Assembly (NCBI RefSeq): GCF_001295925.1
Contig: NZ_LJHQ01000024.1
Coordinates: 62,001 to 126,000 of the forward strand
Origin: Allobosea sp. AAP35
GTDB taxonomy: Bacteria; Pseudomonadota; Alphaproteobacteria; Rhizobiales; Beijerinckiaceae
Direction of reading: 5' to 3'
DNA length: 64,000 bases
Shown: one piece after another, positions 16,434-25,666 of the stretch
How positions within the stretch are numbered: position 1 is the stretch's first letter
How the letters are laid out: each line of letters starts with the position of its first letter
Made by a program: the position numbers and the translations under genes
Notes under the pieces: model-generated
What the model was told of the DNA's origin: nothing
The model's input: the letters and a program-made list of their open reading frames with translations, nothing else
The model's database searches: none

Positions 16434-18014
16434 TCAATAGACGTCGGCCTGGTAACGCCCGGTCTTCTTCAGCCCGGCCAAGTAGGCCTGCGCCGCGTCA
16501 GCCGAGCGTCCGCCATGGGCGGCTGCGATATCGACGAGTGCCAGTTCGACGTCCTTGGCCATGCGCTTGGCGTCGCCGCAGACGTAGAAATGCGCGCCCT
16601 GCTCCAGCCAGGCGAAAAGCTCGGCGCCGCGCTCGCGCATGCGGTCCTGGACATAGACCTTGCCGGTGTCGTCGCGCGACCAGGCCAGCGTCAGATTCGT
16701 GAGGACGCCCTCCTCCTTCATCGCCGTCAGTTCGTCCTCGTAGAAGAAGTCGCTGGTGCGGCGCTGATGGCCGAAGAAGAGCCAGTTCCGGCCGGGCGCC
16801 TTTGTCGCGCGACGATCATGCAGGAAGGCGCGGAAAGGCGCGATGCCGGTGCCCGGCCCGCACATGATGATCGGCGTCGCCGGATCCTCCGGCAGGCCGA
16901 AGCCATGCGCCCGCTGGACATAGACCGGGACCTTCTCGCCGGGCGCCACCCGTTCGGCGAGATAGGTCGAGGCGACGCCCCAGCGCGGCCGCGTGCCGAT
17001 GGCATAGCGCACCGCATCGACGGTCAACGAGACGCGCCCGGGGGTGGCGATGCAGGAAGAGGAGATCGAATAAAGCCGTGGCTGCAGCGGATCGAGCGCC
17101 TCGACGAAGGCCTCGGGCGAGAGCCGCGCCCGACCGAACTTGTGCAGCGCGCCCAGCACGTCGAGACGGTCGAGATCGCCATCGGGGTCCTCGCCTGCCG
17201 CAAGGCGGCGCGCCTTGGCCCGCATCTCGCCGCCCGTGACATAGGAGATCAGCTGGAACAGCGCATCCGGCGCCGGCCCCAGTGCGCGTTCGGCCAGCAG
17301 AGCCTGACGCAAGCTGGTGCCGCCGACATCGGCATCGGGCCTGGCGCCGAGCAGCGCGATCACCGCATCGACCAGACGCGGGTCGTTTTGCGCCACGACC
17401 CCGAAGGCGTCGCCGACGACATAGTCGAGGCCGCATTCGCTCAGATCGAACTCGACATGCCAGGTCTCCTTCTGCGAGCCTTCGCCATTGAGCTTGCGGC
17501 GCGACAGGAACGTCGCCAGCGCCGGATTTTCGCGGCAGCGTCCGGCAGGGCCGAGGGGGGCAGCCGAGGTTTCCATGGTTGCGGCGGCGGGGGCCGAACC
17601 GCCGGCCTCCACCAGCGTCTTGAGCATCCTCAGCGTCTCCTTGCCGCCGGGTGCGCAGAGATTGAGGCGCGGCTCCTTGCCCTCCGCGATCGCCGCCGAA
17701 TAGGTCTCGCAGACATAGCCGCACTGGCCGCAATCCTGTTGCGCCATGGCGGCGAAGAGCTTGCGGGGCAGGGGCTTGCCCTCGGCGAGTTGCATGCGAT
17801 CGGGCAACTCCATCGAAGGGTCATGCCAGGGCGCCCCATCATCGGCTTCGCCCATGACGGCGGCGTTCTCTGTGGGCGACAGCGCGGTGATGCCAGCATT
17901 GTCGAGCGAGAGCAGGCCGGCGAAAAAGCCGTTCAGCCAGGAACGCTGCTCCTCGCTGAAGGGGGCGGTCTCCGGCAAAACCTGGACGATCGGGGAGGGT
18001 GGCTGGAGGGTCAC
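16434..18014 (-). CDS. CysJ-like FAD/NAD(P)H reductase with N-terminal four-cysteine motif, partner of NirA
   Basis: The 526-residue protein is usually annotated as sulfite reductase alpha subunit. It lacks a flavodoxin domain. Instead it has a Cys95-x2-Cys98-x3-Cys102-x17-Cys120 motif that looks like a 4Fe-4S site, then a CysJ-type FAD-binding region (RLYSISSS and GVASTYLAER) and an NADPH-binding end (CGPGTGIAPFRAFL, YVCGDAKRMAKDVE, C-terminal aromatic residue). The GTG at 18014 overlaps the nirA stop (GTGA), which sets the start; the longer open frame is antisense noise. Tight coupling to nirA suggests it passes NADPH electrons through FAD and the Fe-S centre to NirA, replacing ferredoxin. 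A sulfite-reducing role is the main alternative. Confidence 0.82.
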   Translation of the reverse strand: MTLQPPSPIVQVLPETAPFSEEQRSWLNGFFAGLLSLDNAGITALSPTENAAVMGEADDGAPWHDPSMELPDRMQLAEGKPLPRKLFAAMAQQDCGQCGYVCETYSAAIAEGKEPRLNLCAPGGKETLRMLKTLVEAGGSAPAAATMETSAAPLGPAGRCRENPALATFLSRRKLNGEGSQKETWHVEFDLSECGLDYVVGDAFGVVAQNDPRLVDAVIALLGARPDADVGGTSLRQALLAERALGPAPDALFQLISYVTGGEMRAKARRLAAGEDPDGDLDRLDVLGALHKFGRARLSPEAFVEALDPLQPRLYSISSSCIATPGRVSLTVDAVRYAIGTRPRWGVASTYLAERVAPGEKVPVYVQRAHGFGLPEDPATPIIMCGPGTGIAPFRAFLHDRRATKAPGRNWLFFGHQRRTSDFFYEDELTAMKEEGVLTNLTLAWSRDDTGKVYVQDRMRERGAELFAWLEQGAHFYVCGDAKRMAKDVELALVDIAAAHGGRSADAAQAYLAGLKKTGRYQADVY

Positions 18015-19807
18015 GGTGCGTCTCCGCTCTGCGCGACCAGCGCCTGCAGCGCCACGATCTCGTGGCGGCGGGCGAAGGCGACGAAGCTTTCGTCGGGTGT
18101 GGCGCGATGGGTCTGCCACGTCCGCAGGATCGCCTCGACCAGCGCCGGCGCCTCCTCCGCCTTCACATTGGTGCGGAATTCGCGGCCGATGCCGCCCTCG
18201 ACACCGAAGCCGCCGCCGACGAAGACATGATAGCCCGGCACCGTGTCGCCCTCTTCGCTGACGGGAACCTTGGCGCCGATCAGGCCGAGATCGCCGATAT
18301 AGTGCTGGGCGCAGGAGTTGTGGCAGCCGGTCAGGTGGATGTTGACGGGGGTATCCAGCGTGAGGCGCGGCTCGCAATGGGCGGCAATCGCCAGCGCGTC
18401 CTCCTTGGTGTGGGCGGCGGCGAATTTGCACCCCGTGGCGCCGGTGCAGGCGATCAGCCCGGCCCGCAGGATCGAGGTCTCGGCCGAGAGGCCGATCGCC
18501 ACCAGATTGGCGATGACGTCCTCGACCTTTTCGTTCGGCACGCCGGAGATCAGCAGGTTCTGCCAGACGGTCAGGCGGATATCGCCATCGCCGCAGCTGT
18601 TCGAGATCGAGGCGATCACACGCATCTGCGCGACGGTGAGCTTGCCCACAGGCAGTGCCACGCCGATCCAGTTCAGGCCTGGCTGCGACTGGGGATGCAC
18701 GCCGATATGGGCGAGCCGATCATAGACCGGGCGCGGCTTGACGAAGCCCGTATCGAGCCGGACCAGCCTGCGGCCGAGCTTCTCCTCGACCGCCGTCAGG
18801 AATGTCTCGAAGCCCCAGGCGTCGAGCACATATTTCAGGCGCGACTTGGCGCGGTCGGTGCGGTTGCCGTTGGCGGTGAAGACGCGGACGATGGCGTCTG
18901 CGACCGCAATCGCGTCGGATGGCGCGACGATGACGCCAGTGTCGCGGGCGAGGTCCTTGTGGCCGGTGATGCCGCCGAGCGCGAGGCGATACCAGATGCC
19001 GGGCTCGACCGGCTGGCCGTTGAAGCTCGCGCCCTCCATCACATCGATCGCCTGGAAGCCGATGTCGTTGGTGTCCTCCAGCGTGGCGATCGAGCCGGCA
19101 CCATCGAAGGCCACGTTGAATTTGCGCGGCAGGCCGTAAAGCGAACGGTCGTTGAGGATGTGGTGGTGCCAGGCGCGGGCATGGGGCCGCGTGTCGAGCA
19201 GTTCATGGGGATCGATGCCCGCCGTCGCCGAGCCCGTGACGTTGCGGATGTTGTCGGCGCCGGAGCCCTTGGCGGTGAGGCCGAGATCGGCGAGGCCTTC
19301 CAGCAGCAGTGGTGCATTCTCGGCGCTGATCTCGCGCACCTGCAGATTGGCCCGGGTGGTGACATGGGCATAGGGCCCGCACAAGGTCTCCGCCAGATCG
19401 GCGACGCCTGAAAACTGCCAGGCCTTCAGGATGCCGTTGGGGATGCGTAGCCGGCACATATAGCTGTTCTGCGCCGGGGCCACATAGAACAGCCCGTGAT
19501 AGCGCCAGCGGAAATTGTCGTCCGGCTTGGGGTAGATGCCGGCATTGGCCTGATCCTTGAAGCGGGCATAGGCATCGAAAGGATGCTCGGCCGCCTTCCA
19601 CTTCTCCTGATCGACGAGCTTGCCGCCGGCCGCGACCGTTTTCGTCTGCGCTTCGAGATGCTCGCGGTCGGGCCCCGACGGCGCGGATTGCGACGCGCCG
19701 CCGGTGCCGCCAAGCGGGCCCAGGCCCCGCGCCGTGCGGGCGGACTGCATGCCGGACATGAAGCCTTCGAGATAGCGCTTCTGGTCGGGAGTGAAATCGT
19801 CGCTCAT
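18011..19807 (-). CDS. nirA: NirA-type assimilatory nitrite reductase (siroheme, 4Fe-4S)
   Basis: The 598-residue cytosolic enzyme reduces nitrite to ammonium with six electrons. It has two ferredoxin-like half-domains and the siroheme/Fe-S cysteines Cys454 and Cys460 (ACTGATGCKFA) and Cys495 and Cys499 (HLTGCHNSCAQ). The family also contains sulfite reductases, but the position inside a nitrate operon next to nasA and nrtABC makes nitrite the likely substrate. A ~100-residue N-terminal extension precedes the first half-domain, as in other rhizobial NirA-family proteins. It is preceded by a palindromic repeat and followed, with a 4-bp overlap, by its probable reductase. Confidence 0.88.
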   Translation of the reverse strand: MSDDFTPDQKRYLEGFMSGMQSARTARGLGPLGGTGGASQSAPSGPDREHLEAQTKTVAAGGKLVDQEKWKAAEHPFDAYARFKDQANAGIYPKPDDNFRWRYHGLFYVAPAQNSYMCRLRIPNGILKAWQFSGVADLAETLCGPYAHVTTRANLQVREISAENAPLLLEGLADLGLTAKGSGADNIRNVTGSATAGIDPHELLDTRPHARAWHHHILNDRSLYGLPRKFNVAFDGAGSIATLEDTNDIGFQAIDVMEGASFNGQPVEPGIWYRLALGGITGHKDLARDTGVIVAPSDAIAVADAIVRVFTANGNRTDRAKSRLKYVLDAWGFETFLTAVEEKLGRRLVRLDTGFVKPRPVYDRLAHIGVHPQSQPGLNWIGVALPVGKLTVAQMRVIASISNSCGDGDIRLTVWQNLLISGVPNEKVEDVIANLVAIGLSAETSILRAGLIACTGATGCKFAAAHTKEDALAIAAHCEPRLTLDTPVNIHLTGCHNSCAQHYIGDLGLIGAKVPVSEEGDTVPGYHVFVGGGFGVEGGIGREFRTNVKAEEAPALVEAILRTWQTHRATPDESFVAFARRHEIVALQALVAQSGDAP

Positions 19808-19855
19808 GGTTTCGCTTTACAAGGTCGTGAGGGACGAACGTCAGCCCATCCTCCA

Positions 19856-19954
19856 CCGTCATCCCGGGCTTGCCCCGGGATCCATCATAGGGCTCGGCGG
19901 TGCTCTACGATGGATCCCGGATCGGCGCGGCTTCGCCGCTTGTCCGGGATGACG
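19856..19954. repeat. Palindromic intergenic repeat, family A (copy 2)
   Basis: The outer arms CCGTCATCCCGG and CCGGGATGACGG (ending 19954) enclose GGATCCATCATAG and CTACGATGGATCC inner arms, the same design as the copy at 10216-10323. It lies between nrtC and nirA within one operon, where it may set relative mRNA levels of transporter and reductase. Confidence 0.88.
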
Positions 19955-19973
19955 GCGAGGACGGTGCGAGGGA

Positions 19974-20765
19974 CTACGCCGCCTCGACGAAGCGGTGGCG
20001 CTCGTAGAGGAACTTCAGCACCGCCTCACGCGCGGCGATGTAGGTCCGGTCGGAGACGAGATCGAGCCGCTTGCGGGGACGGTCCAGACGTACATCGAGC
20101 ACCTCGCCGATGCGGGCGGAGGGCCCGTTGGTCATCATCACGATGCGGTCCGAGAGCAGCACCGCCTCGTCGACGTCATGGGTGATCATGATCATCGTGT
20201 TTCCTAGCGTCGCATGGATCTGCATGATCGAATCCTGCAGATGCGCCCGGGTCAGCGCGTCGAGCGCCCCGAAGGGCTCGTCGAGCAGCAGGACCTTGGG
20301 CTCCATCGACAGGCCGCGCGCGATGCCGACGCGCTGCTTCATGCCGCCCGAGATCTCGGCCGGGCGCTTGTCCTTCGCGTGGCCCATCTGGACGAGGTCG
20401 AGATTGTGCATGATCCAGTCATGCCGCTCAGCCTTCGACTTGCGCCCTCCGAAGACCTTGTTCACCGCCAGCGCGACATTGTCGTAGACCGTCAGCCAGG
20501 GCAGCAGCGAGTGGTTCTGGAACACCACCGCGCGCTCGGGGCCGGGATCGCGCACCTCCTTGCCTTCGAGCAGGACCGCGCCGGCGGTGATCGGCGTCAG
20601 CCCCGCGATGATGTTGAGCAGGGTCGACTTGCCGCAGCCGGAATGGCCGATCACCGAGACATATTCACCCTTCTCGATATCGAGGCTGATGTCCTTGAGG
20701 ACGTTGGTCATGGCGGCGCCGCGCTGGAAGGTTTTGTCGACATGGTCGATCTTGAGATAGCTCAT
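19974..20765 (-). CDS. nrtC: Nitrate/nitrite ABC transporter ATPase
   Basis: The 263-residue ATPase has Walker A GHSGCGKS (about residues 40-47), signature ISGGMKQR, Walker B VLLLDEPFGALD and the switch histidine in MITHDVDEA. It lacks the C-terminal NrtA-like domain of cyanobacterial NrtC, so it is equivalent to NrtD/NasD; the rhizobial literature usually calls it NrtC. It is 9 bp downstream of nrtB and powers nitrate import. Confidence 0.9.
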   Translation of the reverse strand: MSYLKIDHVDKTFQRGAAMTNVLKDISLDIEKGEYVSVIGHSGCGKSTLLNIIAGLTPITAGAVLLEGKEVRDPGPERAVVFQNHSLLPWLTVYDNVALAVNKVFGGRKSKAERHDWIMHNLDLVQMGHAKDKRPAEISGGMKQRVGIARGLSMEPKVLLLDEPFGALDALTRAHLQDSIMQIHATLGNTMIMITHDVDEAVLLSDRIVMMTNGPSARIGEVLDVRLDRPRKRLDLVSDRTYIAAREAVLKFLYERHRFVEAA

Positions 20766-20774
20766 GCTCGCTCC

Positions 20775-21707
20775 TCAGTTGGTCAGGGTGCCGCGGGTGA
20801 CGATGGTGCCGACAAAGGCGACGAGGCGGTCGAGCACGAAGCCGACGACGCCGATATAGATCAGCGCCACGATGATGTCGGACAGGCGCGAGGAGTTCCA
20901 CGCATCCCAGATGAAGAAGCCGATGCCGACGCCGCCGGTCAGCATTTCGGCGGCGACGATGGCGAGCCAGGACAGGCCGACGCCGATGCGCAGACCGGTA
21001 AAGATGTAAGGAGCCGCCGAGGGCACCATGATCTTGAAGAAGAACTCTACCTGGTTCAGCCGCAGCACCTGCGCGACGTTGCGGTAGTCCTGCGGAATGT
21101 TGCGGATGCCGACCGCCGTGTTGATGATCACCGGCCAGATCGCGGTGATGAAGATCACGAAGATCGCCGAGGGCTGGCTGTCGCGGAAGGCCGCGAGCGA
21201 GAGCGGCAGCCAGGCCAGCGGCGGCACGGTGCGCAGCACCTGAAAGACCGGGTCGAGCCCGCGCATCGCCCAGACCGACTGGCCGACCAGCGCGCCGAGC
21301 AGCACACCGACGATCGCCGCCAGGCTGAAGCCGATGGCGACGCGCTGGAGCGAGACCAGGATGCGCCAGCCCAGACCGATATCCTGCGTGCCAGCCCAGT
21401 AGAACGGCTCGACGATCAGATCCTTCGCCTCCTCCCAGATCTTGGTCGGGGGCGGCAGCGAGGATTGCGGGCCCGAGGCCGCGATCTGCCAGAAGAGCGC
21501 GATCAGCAGGACCGTCACCAGCGGCGGCAGGACGTTGACGAGCACCGCTCTGAGCCCAGGCAGCAGGCGCTGGCTCAGTGGTTTGCGCGTCGTCGCGGGC
21601 AGCGGCACGACGCCATGCTTGGCATCGGCCTTGGCATCGATCTTGGCACCCGGCAGGGCGACGACCGTCGCTCCCGCTGTCGCGTCCTTCATGACAGCCT
21701 GACCCAT
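20775..21707 (-). CDS. nrtB: Nitrate ABC transporter permease
   Basis: This 310-residue permease has an N-terminal cytoplasmic segment of ~55 residues, then about six membrane spans and the BPD_transp_1 domain. Typical NrtB segments are LRTVPPLAWLPLSLAAF, FVIFITAIWPVIINTAVGI and the EAA-loop equivalent YRNVAQVLRLNQVEFFFKI. The ATG at 21707 follows a GAAGGAGAAC site on this strand, which selects it over the upstream start at 21860. It lies 35 bp after nasA, so the transport genes are split around the reductase genes (nrtA is upstream of nasA). Confidence 0.92.
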   Translation of the reverse strand: MGQAVMKDATAGATVVALPGAKIDAKADAKHGVVPLPATTRKPLSQRLLPGLRAVLVNVLPPLVTVLLIALFWQIAASGPQSSLPPPTKIWEEAKDLIVEPFYWAGTQDIGLGWRILVSLQRVAIGFSLAAIVGVLLGALVGQSVWAMRGLDPVFQVLRTVPPLAWLPLSLAAFRDSQPSAIFVIFITAIWPVIINTAVGIRNIPQDYRNVAQVLRLNQVEFFFKIMVPSAAPYIFTGLRIGVGLSWLAIVAAEMLTGGVGIGFFIWDAWNSSRLSDIIVALIYIGVVGFVLDRLVAFVGTIVTRGTLTN

Positions 21708-21741
21708 CGGGTTCTCCTTCGGTTGATGTATTCGAATGCGG

Positions 21742-24447
21742 TCATGCCGCCACCGTCGCAGGCGGCTGCGCGCCGATCCGTCGGATTTCGGGAAGACAGG
21801 ACCCGCAATTGGTGCCCGCCTTGAGCTGCGCGCCGATCTCCTCGGGCGTCGCCGCGCCACCGGCGAAGGCGGCCCGGATCGCGTTCAGCCCGACGCCGAA
21901 ACAGGCGCAGACCGTGGGGCCGGGATCGGCTGAGCCATCGAGGCTGCGGCCGGCCAGCAGCGCCAGCCGGTTCTCCGGCAGGGCGGCCGTATCGGCGAAA
22001 GCGCGCTTGACGGTGTCCCAGAGCGGCGCGTAGCCGAAGGGCGCGACGAAGAGCGCGGCTTCTAGCCGGCCATCGCGGAGGACGGCACAGCGATAGACGC
22101 CGCCTTCGAGGTCGATCATTTCGGTCAGGCCGTCCTCGCCGAAAGCGGCGCGGATGCTCTCCATCAGCTCCATAGGCGTGGCGTCGGTGGCGAAGAGACG
22201 GCCCTCGCCGCCCTCCACCGCGAGCTTGGCCCACCAGCTTCCATCGGGTAGGGCAAAGCCCCCGCGCGACAAAACGAAGCCCTGCGAGGCGAAGGCCACG
22301 GGGGCGACCGAAGACGGTGTCGCCTTCATCTCGGGCTGACCGGAAAACGGATCGCAGGCCGGCTGAACCGCTGCGCCGATGCGGGCATGTGAGGCTGTTT
22401 CGGCGGACCAGTGGATCGGCGCGAAGATCGAGCCTACCTGAAGGCCCGGGTCGAGCGCGACCTTGAGAACGACCGCGCCAAACGGATTGGCGATACGAGC
22501 GAAGCCGCCCTCTGCGAGGCCGAAGCGCGTCGCATCCGCCGGATGGACATGGACGCATGGTTCGGAGGCGTGGGCGCTCAGGCGAGGGCTGAGGCCGGTG
22601 CGCGTCATCGTGTGCCAGTGATCGCGGATGCGGCCGGTGTTGAGCAGCAGCGGCAAGGCCTCGCTCGTCGCAGCCGCCAGCGCCGGGACCGCAAGCGGCA
22701 CCATCCTGGCGCGGCCATCCGCCGTGAAGAACCCGCCCTGCGCGAAGAGCCGCGCCGTGCCGAGCGGCTGTCCCGCCGGCACCGGCCATTGAACCGGCTT
22801 CAGCGCGTCATAGGCTCGCTTCGACAGGCTCTCATGGGCGCCGATGTCGAAATCGCGGGTGCCATCATTCTCGAAGGCTGAGAGCGCGGCGTGCTCTGCA
22901 TAGATCTCGTCGGGACCGGCATAGGTGAAGGCTGCGCCGAAGCCGAGGCGCCTGGCGACCTCGCAGATGATCCACCAATCCGGCTTCACTTCGCCCGGCA
23001 GAGGCAGGAAAGCGCGCTGGCGCGAGATGCGGCGCTCGGAATTGGTGACCGTGCCGTCCTTCTCGCCCCAGGCGGCGGCGGGCAGGATCAGATGCGGCTT
23101 GGCCGAGAGCGTGTCGTTGGAGAGCACATTCTCCGACACGACGAAGAAATCGAGCCCGCTGAGCGCAGCCCTGACCTGATCGGCATGCGGCAGCGAGACG
23201 GCCGGGTTAGTCGCCATCACCCAGAGCGCCTTGATGGTGCGTTGTGCGACCGCCTCCATCATCGCCACGGCCTTCAACCCCTCGGCCTGCGCCATCTTGG
23301 GCGCGTGCCAGAAGCGACCGACGCGGTCGATCTCGACAGGCGAATAGCCCATATGGGCGGCAAGCATATTGGCGAGGCCGCCAACCTCGCGTCCGCCCAT
23401 GGCATTGGGCTGGCCGGTCAGGGAGAACGGGCCACCGCCCGGTCGGCCGATGCGGCCGGTGGCGAGATGGCAATGCAGGATGGCGGCGACCTTGTCGGTG
23501 CCTTGGGCCGACTGGTTGACGCCTTGGCTCCAGGCCGTAATCACGGCCGGCGTCGCACCCCACAAGTCGTAGAAGGCTGCGATCTCGACCGGCTGCAGAC
23601 CTGTGCGCTCGGACACGCTTGCGATCGTCGGGGCGATCTGGCGGGCATTCTCCAGCGCCGTCTCGTAGCCGGAGACATGATGGGCGAGATAGGTCGCGTC
23701 GGTGAGACCGTTCGCCGCGAGATGCAGCAGCAGGCCGGCGAACAGCACCGAATCAGAGCCGGGCTTGATCGCCAGAACCATGTCGGCATCTTCGGCGGTG
23801 GCGGTGACGCGCGGGTCGATGACGACGATGCGCGCGCCGCGCTGCGTCCGGTTTTGCTGCATGCGGCGGAACAGGACCGGATGGCACCAGGCCGTGTTGG
23901 AGCCGACAAGCACGATCAGATCGGCGCAATCGAGATCCTCGTAATTGCCAGGCACGGTGTCGGAGCCGAGCACGCGCTTGTGGCCGGCAACCGTCGAGGA
24001 CATGCAGAGCCGCGAATTGGTGTCGACATGGGGCGAGCCGATGAAGCCCTTCATCAGCTTGTTGGCGACGTAGTAGTCCTCGGTCAGAAGCTGGCCCGAG
24101 AGATAGAACGCGACCGCCTCGGGACCATCTTTTGCGATGATCGTCCGCAGGCCGTCTGCCAGCGCGTCGAGCGCGAAATCCCAGCTCACCCGGTCATAGC
24201 CGCCGGTCGCATTGCGGCGCAGCGGATGGAGCACGCGCGAGCCCAGCCCCAGCGTCTCGCCCAGCGCCGAGCCCTTGGAGCAGAGCCGGCCGAGATTGGC
24301 CGAATGCGCCGGATCGCCCGCGATTGCAGCCCCGCCCCGGCCATCGGGTGTCGCAAGGACGCCGCAGCCGACGCCGCAATAGGGGCAGGTCGTGCGGATC
24401 GCACCGTCGGGCATGCCGGGACCGGGCAGGCTTGCATCGCCGCGCAT
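21742..24447 (-). CDS. nasA: Assimilatory nitrate reductase catalytic subunit with C-terminal BFD-like [2Fe-2S] domain
   Basis: The 901-residue cytosolic molybdoenzyme reduces nitrate to nitrite. Its N-terminus binds 4Fe-4S through Cys21, Cys24, Cys28 (CPYCGVGC) and Cys56 (GRLCSKG). The body is a molybdopterin-guanine-dinucleotide oxidoreductase, with Cys in SRLCMSS as probable Mo ligand. The last ~60 residues have CACFGVG and NCGSC, a BFD-type [2Fe-2S] domain that takes electrons from a partner. Such extended NasA proteins work with an NAD(P)H reductase, here the gene immediately upstream with 1 bp between them. A long open frame on the other strand is a shadow of this gene. Confidence 0.95.
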   Translation of the reverse strand: MRGDASLPGPGMPDGAIRTTCPYCGVGCGVLATPDGRGGAAIAGDPAHSANLGRLCSKGSALGETLGLGSRVLHPLRRNATGGYDRVSWDFALDALADGLRTIIAKDGPEAVAFYLSGQLLTEDYYVANKLMKGFIGSPHVDTNSRLCMSSTVAGHKRVLGSDTVPGNYEDLDCADLIVLVGSNTAWCHPVLFRRMQQNRTQRGARIVVIDPRVTATAEDADMVLAIKPGSDSVLFAGLLLHLAANGLTDATYLAHHVSGYETALENARQIAPTIASVSERTGLQPVEIAAFYDLWGATPAVITAWSQGVNQSAQGTDKVAAILHCHLATGRIGRPGGGPFSLTGQPNAMGGREVGGLANMLAAHMGYSPVEIDRVGRFWHAPKMAQAEGLKAVAMMEAVAQRTIKALWVMATNPAVSLPHADQVRAALSGLDFFVVSENVLSNDTLSAKPHLILPAAAWGEKDGTVTNSERRISRQRAFLPLPGEVKPDWWIICEVARRLGFGAAFTYAGPDEIYAEHAALSAFENDGTRDFDIGAHESLSKRAYDALKPVQWPVPAGQPLGTARLFAQGGFFTADGRARMVPLAVPALAAATSEALPLLLNTGRIRDHWHTMTRTGLSPRLSAHASEPCVHVHPADATRFGLAEGGFARIANPFGAVVLKVALDPGLQVGSIFAPIHWSAETASHARIGAAVQPACDPFSGQPEMKATPSSVAPVAFASQGFVLSRGGFALPDGSWWAKLAVEGGEGRLFATDATPMELMESIRAAFGEDGLTEMIDLEGGVYRCAVLRDGRLEAALFVAPFGYAPLWDTVKRAFADTAALPENRLALLAGRSLDGSADPGPTVCACFGVGLNAIRAAFAGGAATPEEIGAQLKAGTNCGSCLPEIRRIGAQPPATVAA

Positions 24448-24448
24448 G

Positions 24449-25663
24449 TCAGGCGGCCCTCCCGATGCAGTAGGGCTCGCCGAAGGGCAGGTCGGCGCGG
24501 ATGGCGGAGATGTCCTGACCCGAGCGGATCAGGCCGAGATAGAACAGCGCGCCTTGCGTATCGCCGACGAGCACGCAGCCTGCGAGCCTGCCCTCGCGCA
24601 GCACGAATTTGCGGTAGATGCCACTGACGCGGTCGCGCAGGACGACGGTTTCCGCGCCTTCGCCGGCTTCGAATTCGCCCGCCGAGAAGACACCGACGCC
24701 GCTGACCTTGAGATTGGTCGCCAGCAACGAGCCCTCATAGGCGGCTGGCTTGTCCGACAGCCGCGTCGCCAGCACGCGCGCCTGCTCATAGGCCGGCTCG
24801 ACCAGGCCGTAGACGCTGCCGCGATGCTCGGCGCATTCGCCGATGGCGAAAATGCTGTCGTCGTCGCTGACCATGCCGTCATCGACGATGATGCCGCGGT
24901 TCACCGCGATGCCCGCCGCCCGGGCGAGATCGACATTGGGCCGCACGCCGATGGCGATCACGACAAGATCGGCGGGAATGATCGCCCCATCAGCCAGTTC
25001 GACGCCCTCAACCTTGTCGGTCCCGACGAAACCTTTGGTCGCGGCGTTGAGGCGCACCTGGATGCCGCGCGCCCTGATCGCCGAGGCCAACAGGGCCGCG
25101 CCCTCAGCGTCGAGCTGGCGCTCCATCAGCCGGTCGACCAGATGCAGCAGCGTCACTTTTCCGCCGGCCCGCGACAGGCCGTAGGCCGCCTCGAGGCCGA
25201 GCAGCCCACCACCGATGACGACGATGCGCGCCCCGCGCTCGGCGTAAGCCCGCATCATCCCGACATCGGCCGTATCGCGGAAGGTCGCGACGCCGGGCAG
25301 GTCGCCGCCCGGGAAGGGCGGCTTCAGCGGTGTCGAGCCCGTCGCCAGGACGAGCTTGCCATAGGGGAGGGTCAGACCGCCTTCCAGCGTGACGGTCTTG
25401 CCCGCGCGGTCGATCTCGCGGACGCAGCGGCCATAGAACGTCGAGACGCCACGTCCCTGCCACCAGGCCGCAGGCTTCAGCTCGATCTCCGCCTCTTCGA
25501 TCTCGCCCGCCAGCAGGGGCGAGAGCAGCACCCGGTTATAAGCCAGGCGGCCTTCCGCCCCGATCACCGCGATGGAATAGCGTCCGAGCGCCCGCTGGCT
25601 GAGTTCGTCAACCAGCCGCGTCGCCGCCATGCCCTTCCCGACGATGATCAGGGGCTCGGCCAT
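24449..25663 (-). CDS. NAD(P)/FAD-dependent oxidoreductase, NasB/NirB-N-terminal type, electron donor to NasA
   Basis: The 404-residue flavoprotein has two Rossmann folds: an FAD site near the N-terminus (IIVGKGMAATRLVDEL) and an NAD(P) site in the middle (IVVIGGGLLGLEAAYGL), with a late FAD motif ending FAIGECAEH. It corresponds to the N-terminal part of NirB or to NasB without Fe-S domains. Its 1-bp spacing to nasA and the BFD-like domain on NasA indicate that it feeds NAD(P)H electrons to nitrate reductase. Nitrite reduction is assigned to the separate NirA system. Confidence 0.87.
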   Translation of the reverse strand: MAEPLIIVGKGMAATRLVDELSQRALGRYSIAVIGAEGRLAYNRVLLSPLLAGEIEEAEIELKPAAWWQGRGVSTFYGRCVREIDRAGKTVTLEGGLTLPYGKLVLATGSTPLKPPFPGGDLPGVATFRDTADVGMMRAYAERGARIVVIGGGLLGLEAAYGLSRAGGKVTLLHLVDRLMERQLDAEGAALLASAIRARGIQVRLNAATKGFVGTDKVEGVELADGAIIPADLVVIAIGVRPNVDLARAAGIAVNRGIIVDDGMVSDDDSIFAIGECAEHRGSVYGLVEPAYEQARVLATRLSDKPAAYEGSLLATNLKVSGVGVFSAGEFEAGEGAETVVLRDRVSGIYRKFVLREGRLAGCVLVGDTQGALFYLGLIRSGQDISAIRADLPFGEPYCIGRAA

Positions 25664-25666
25664 CGA

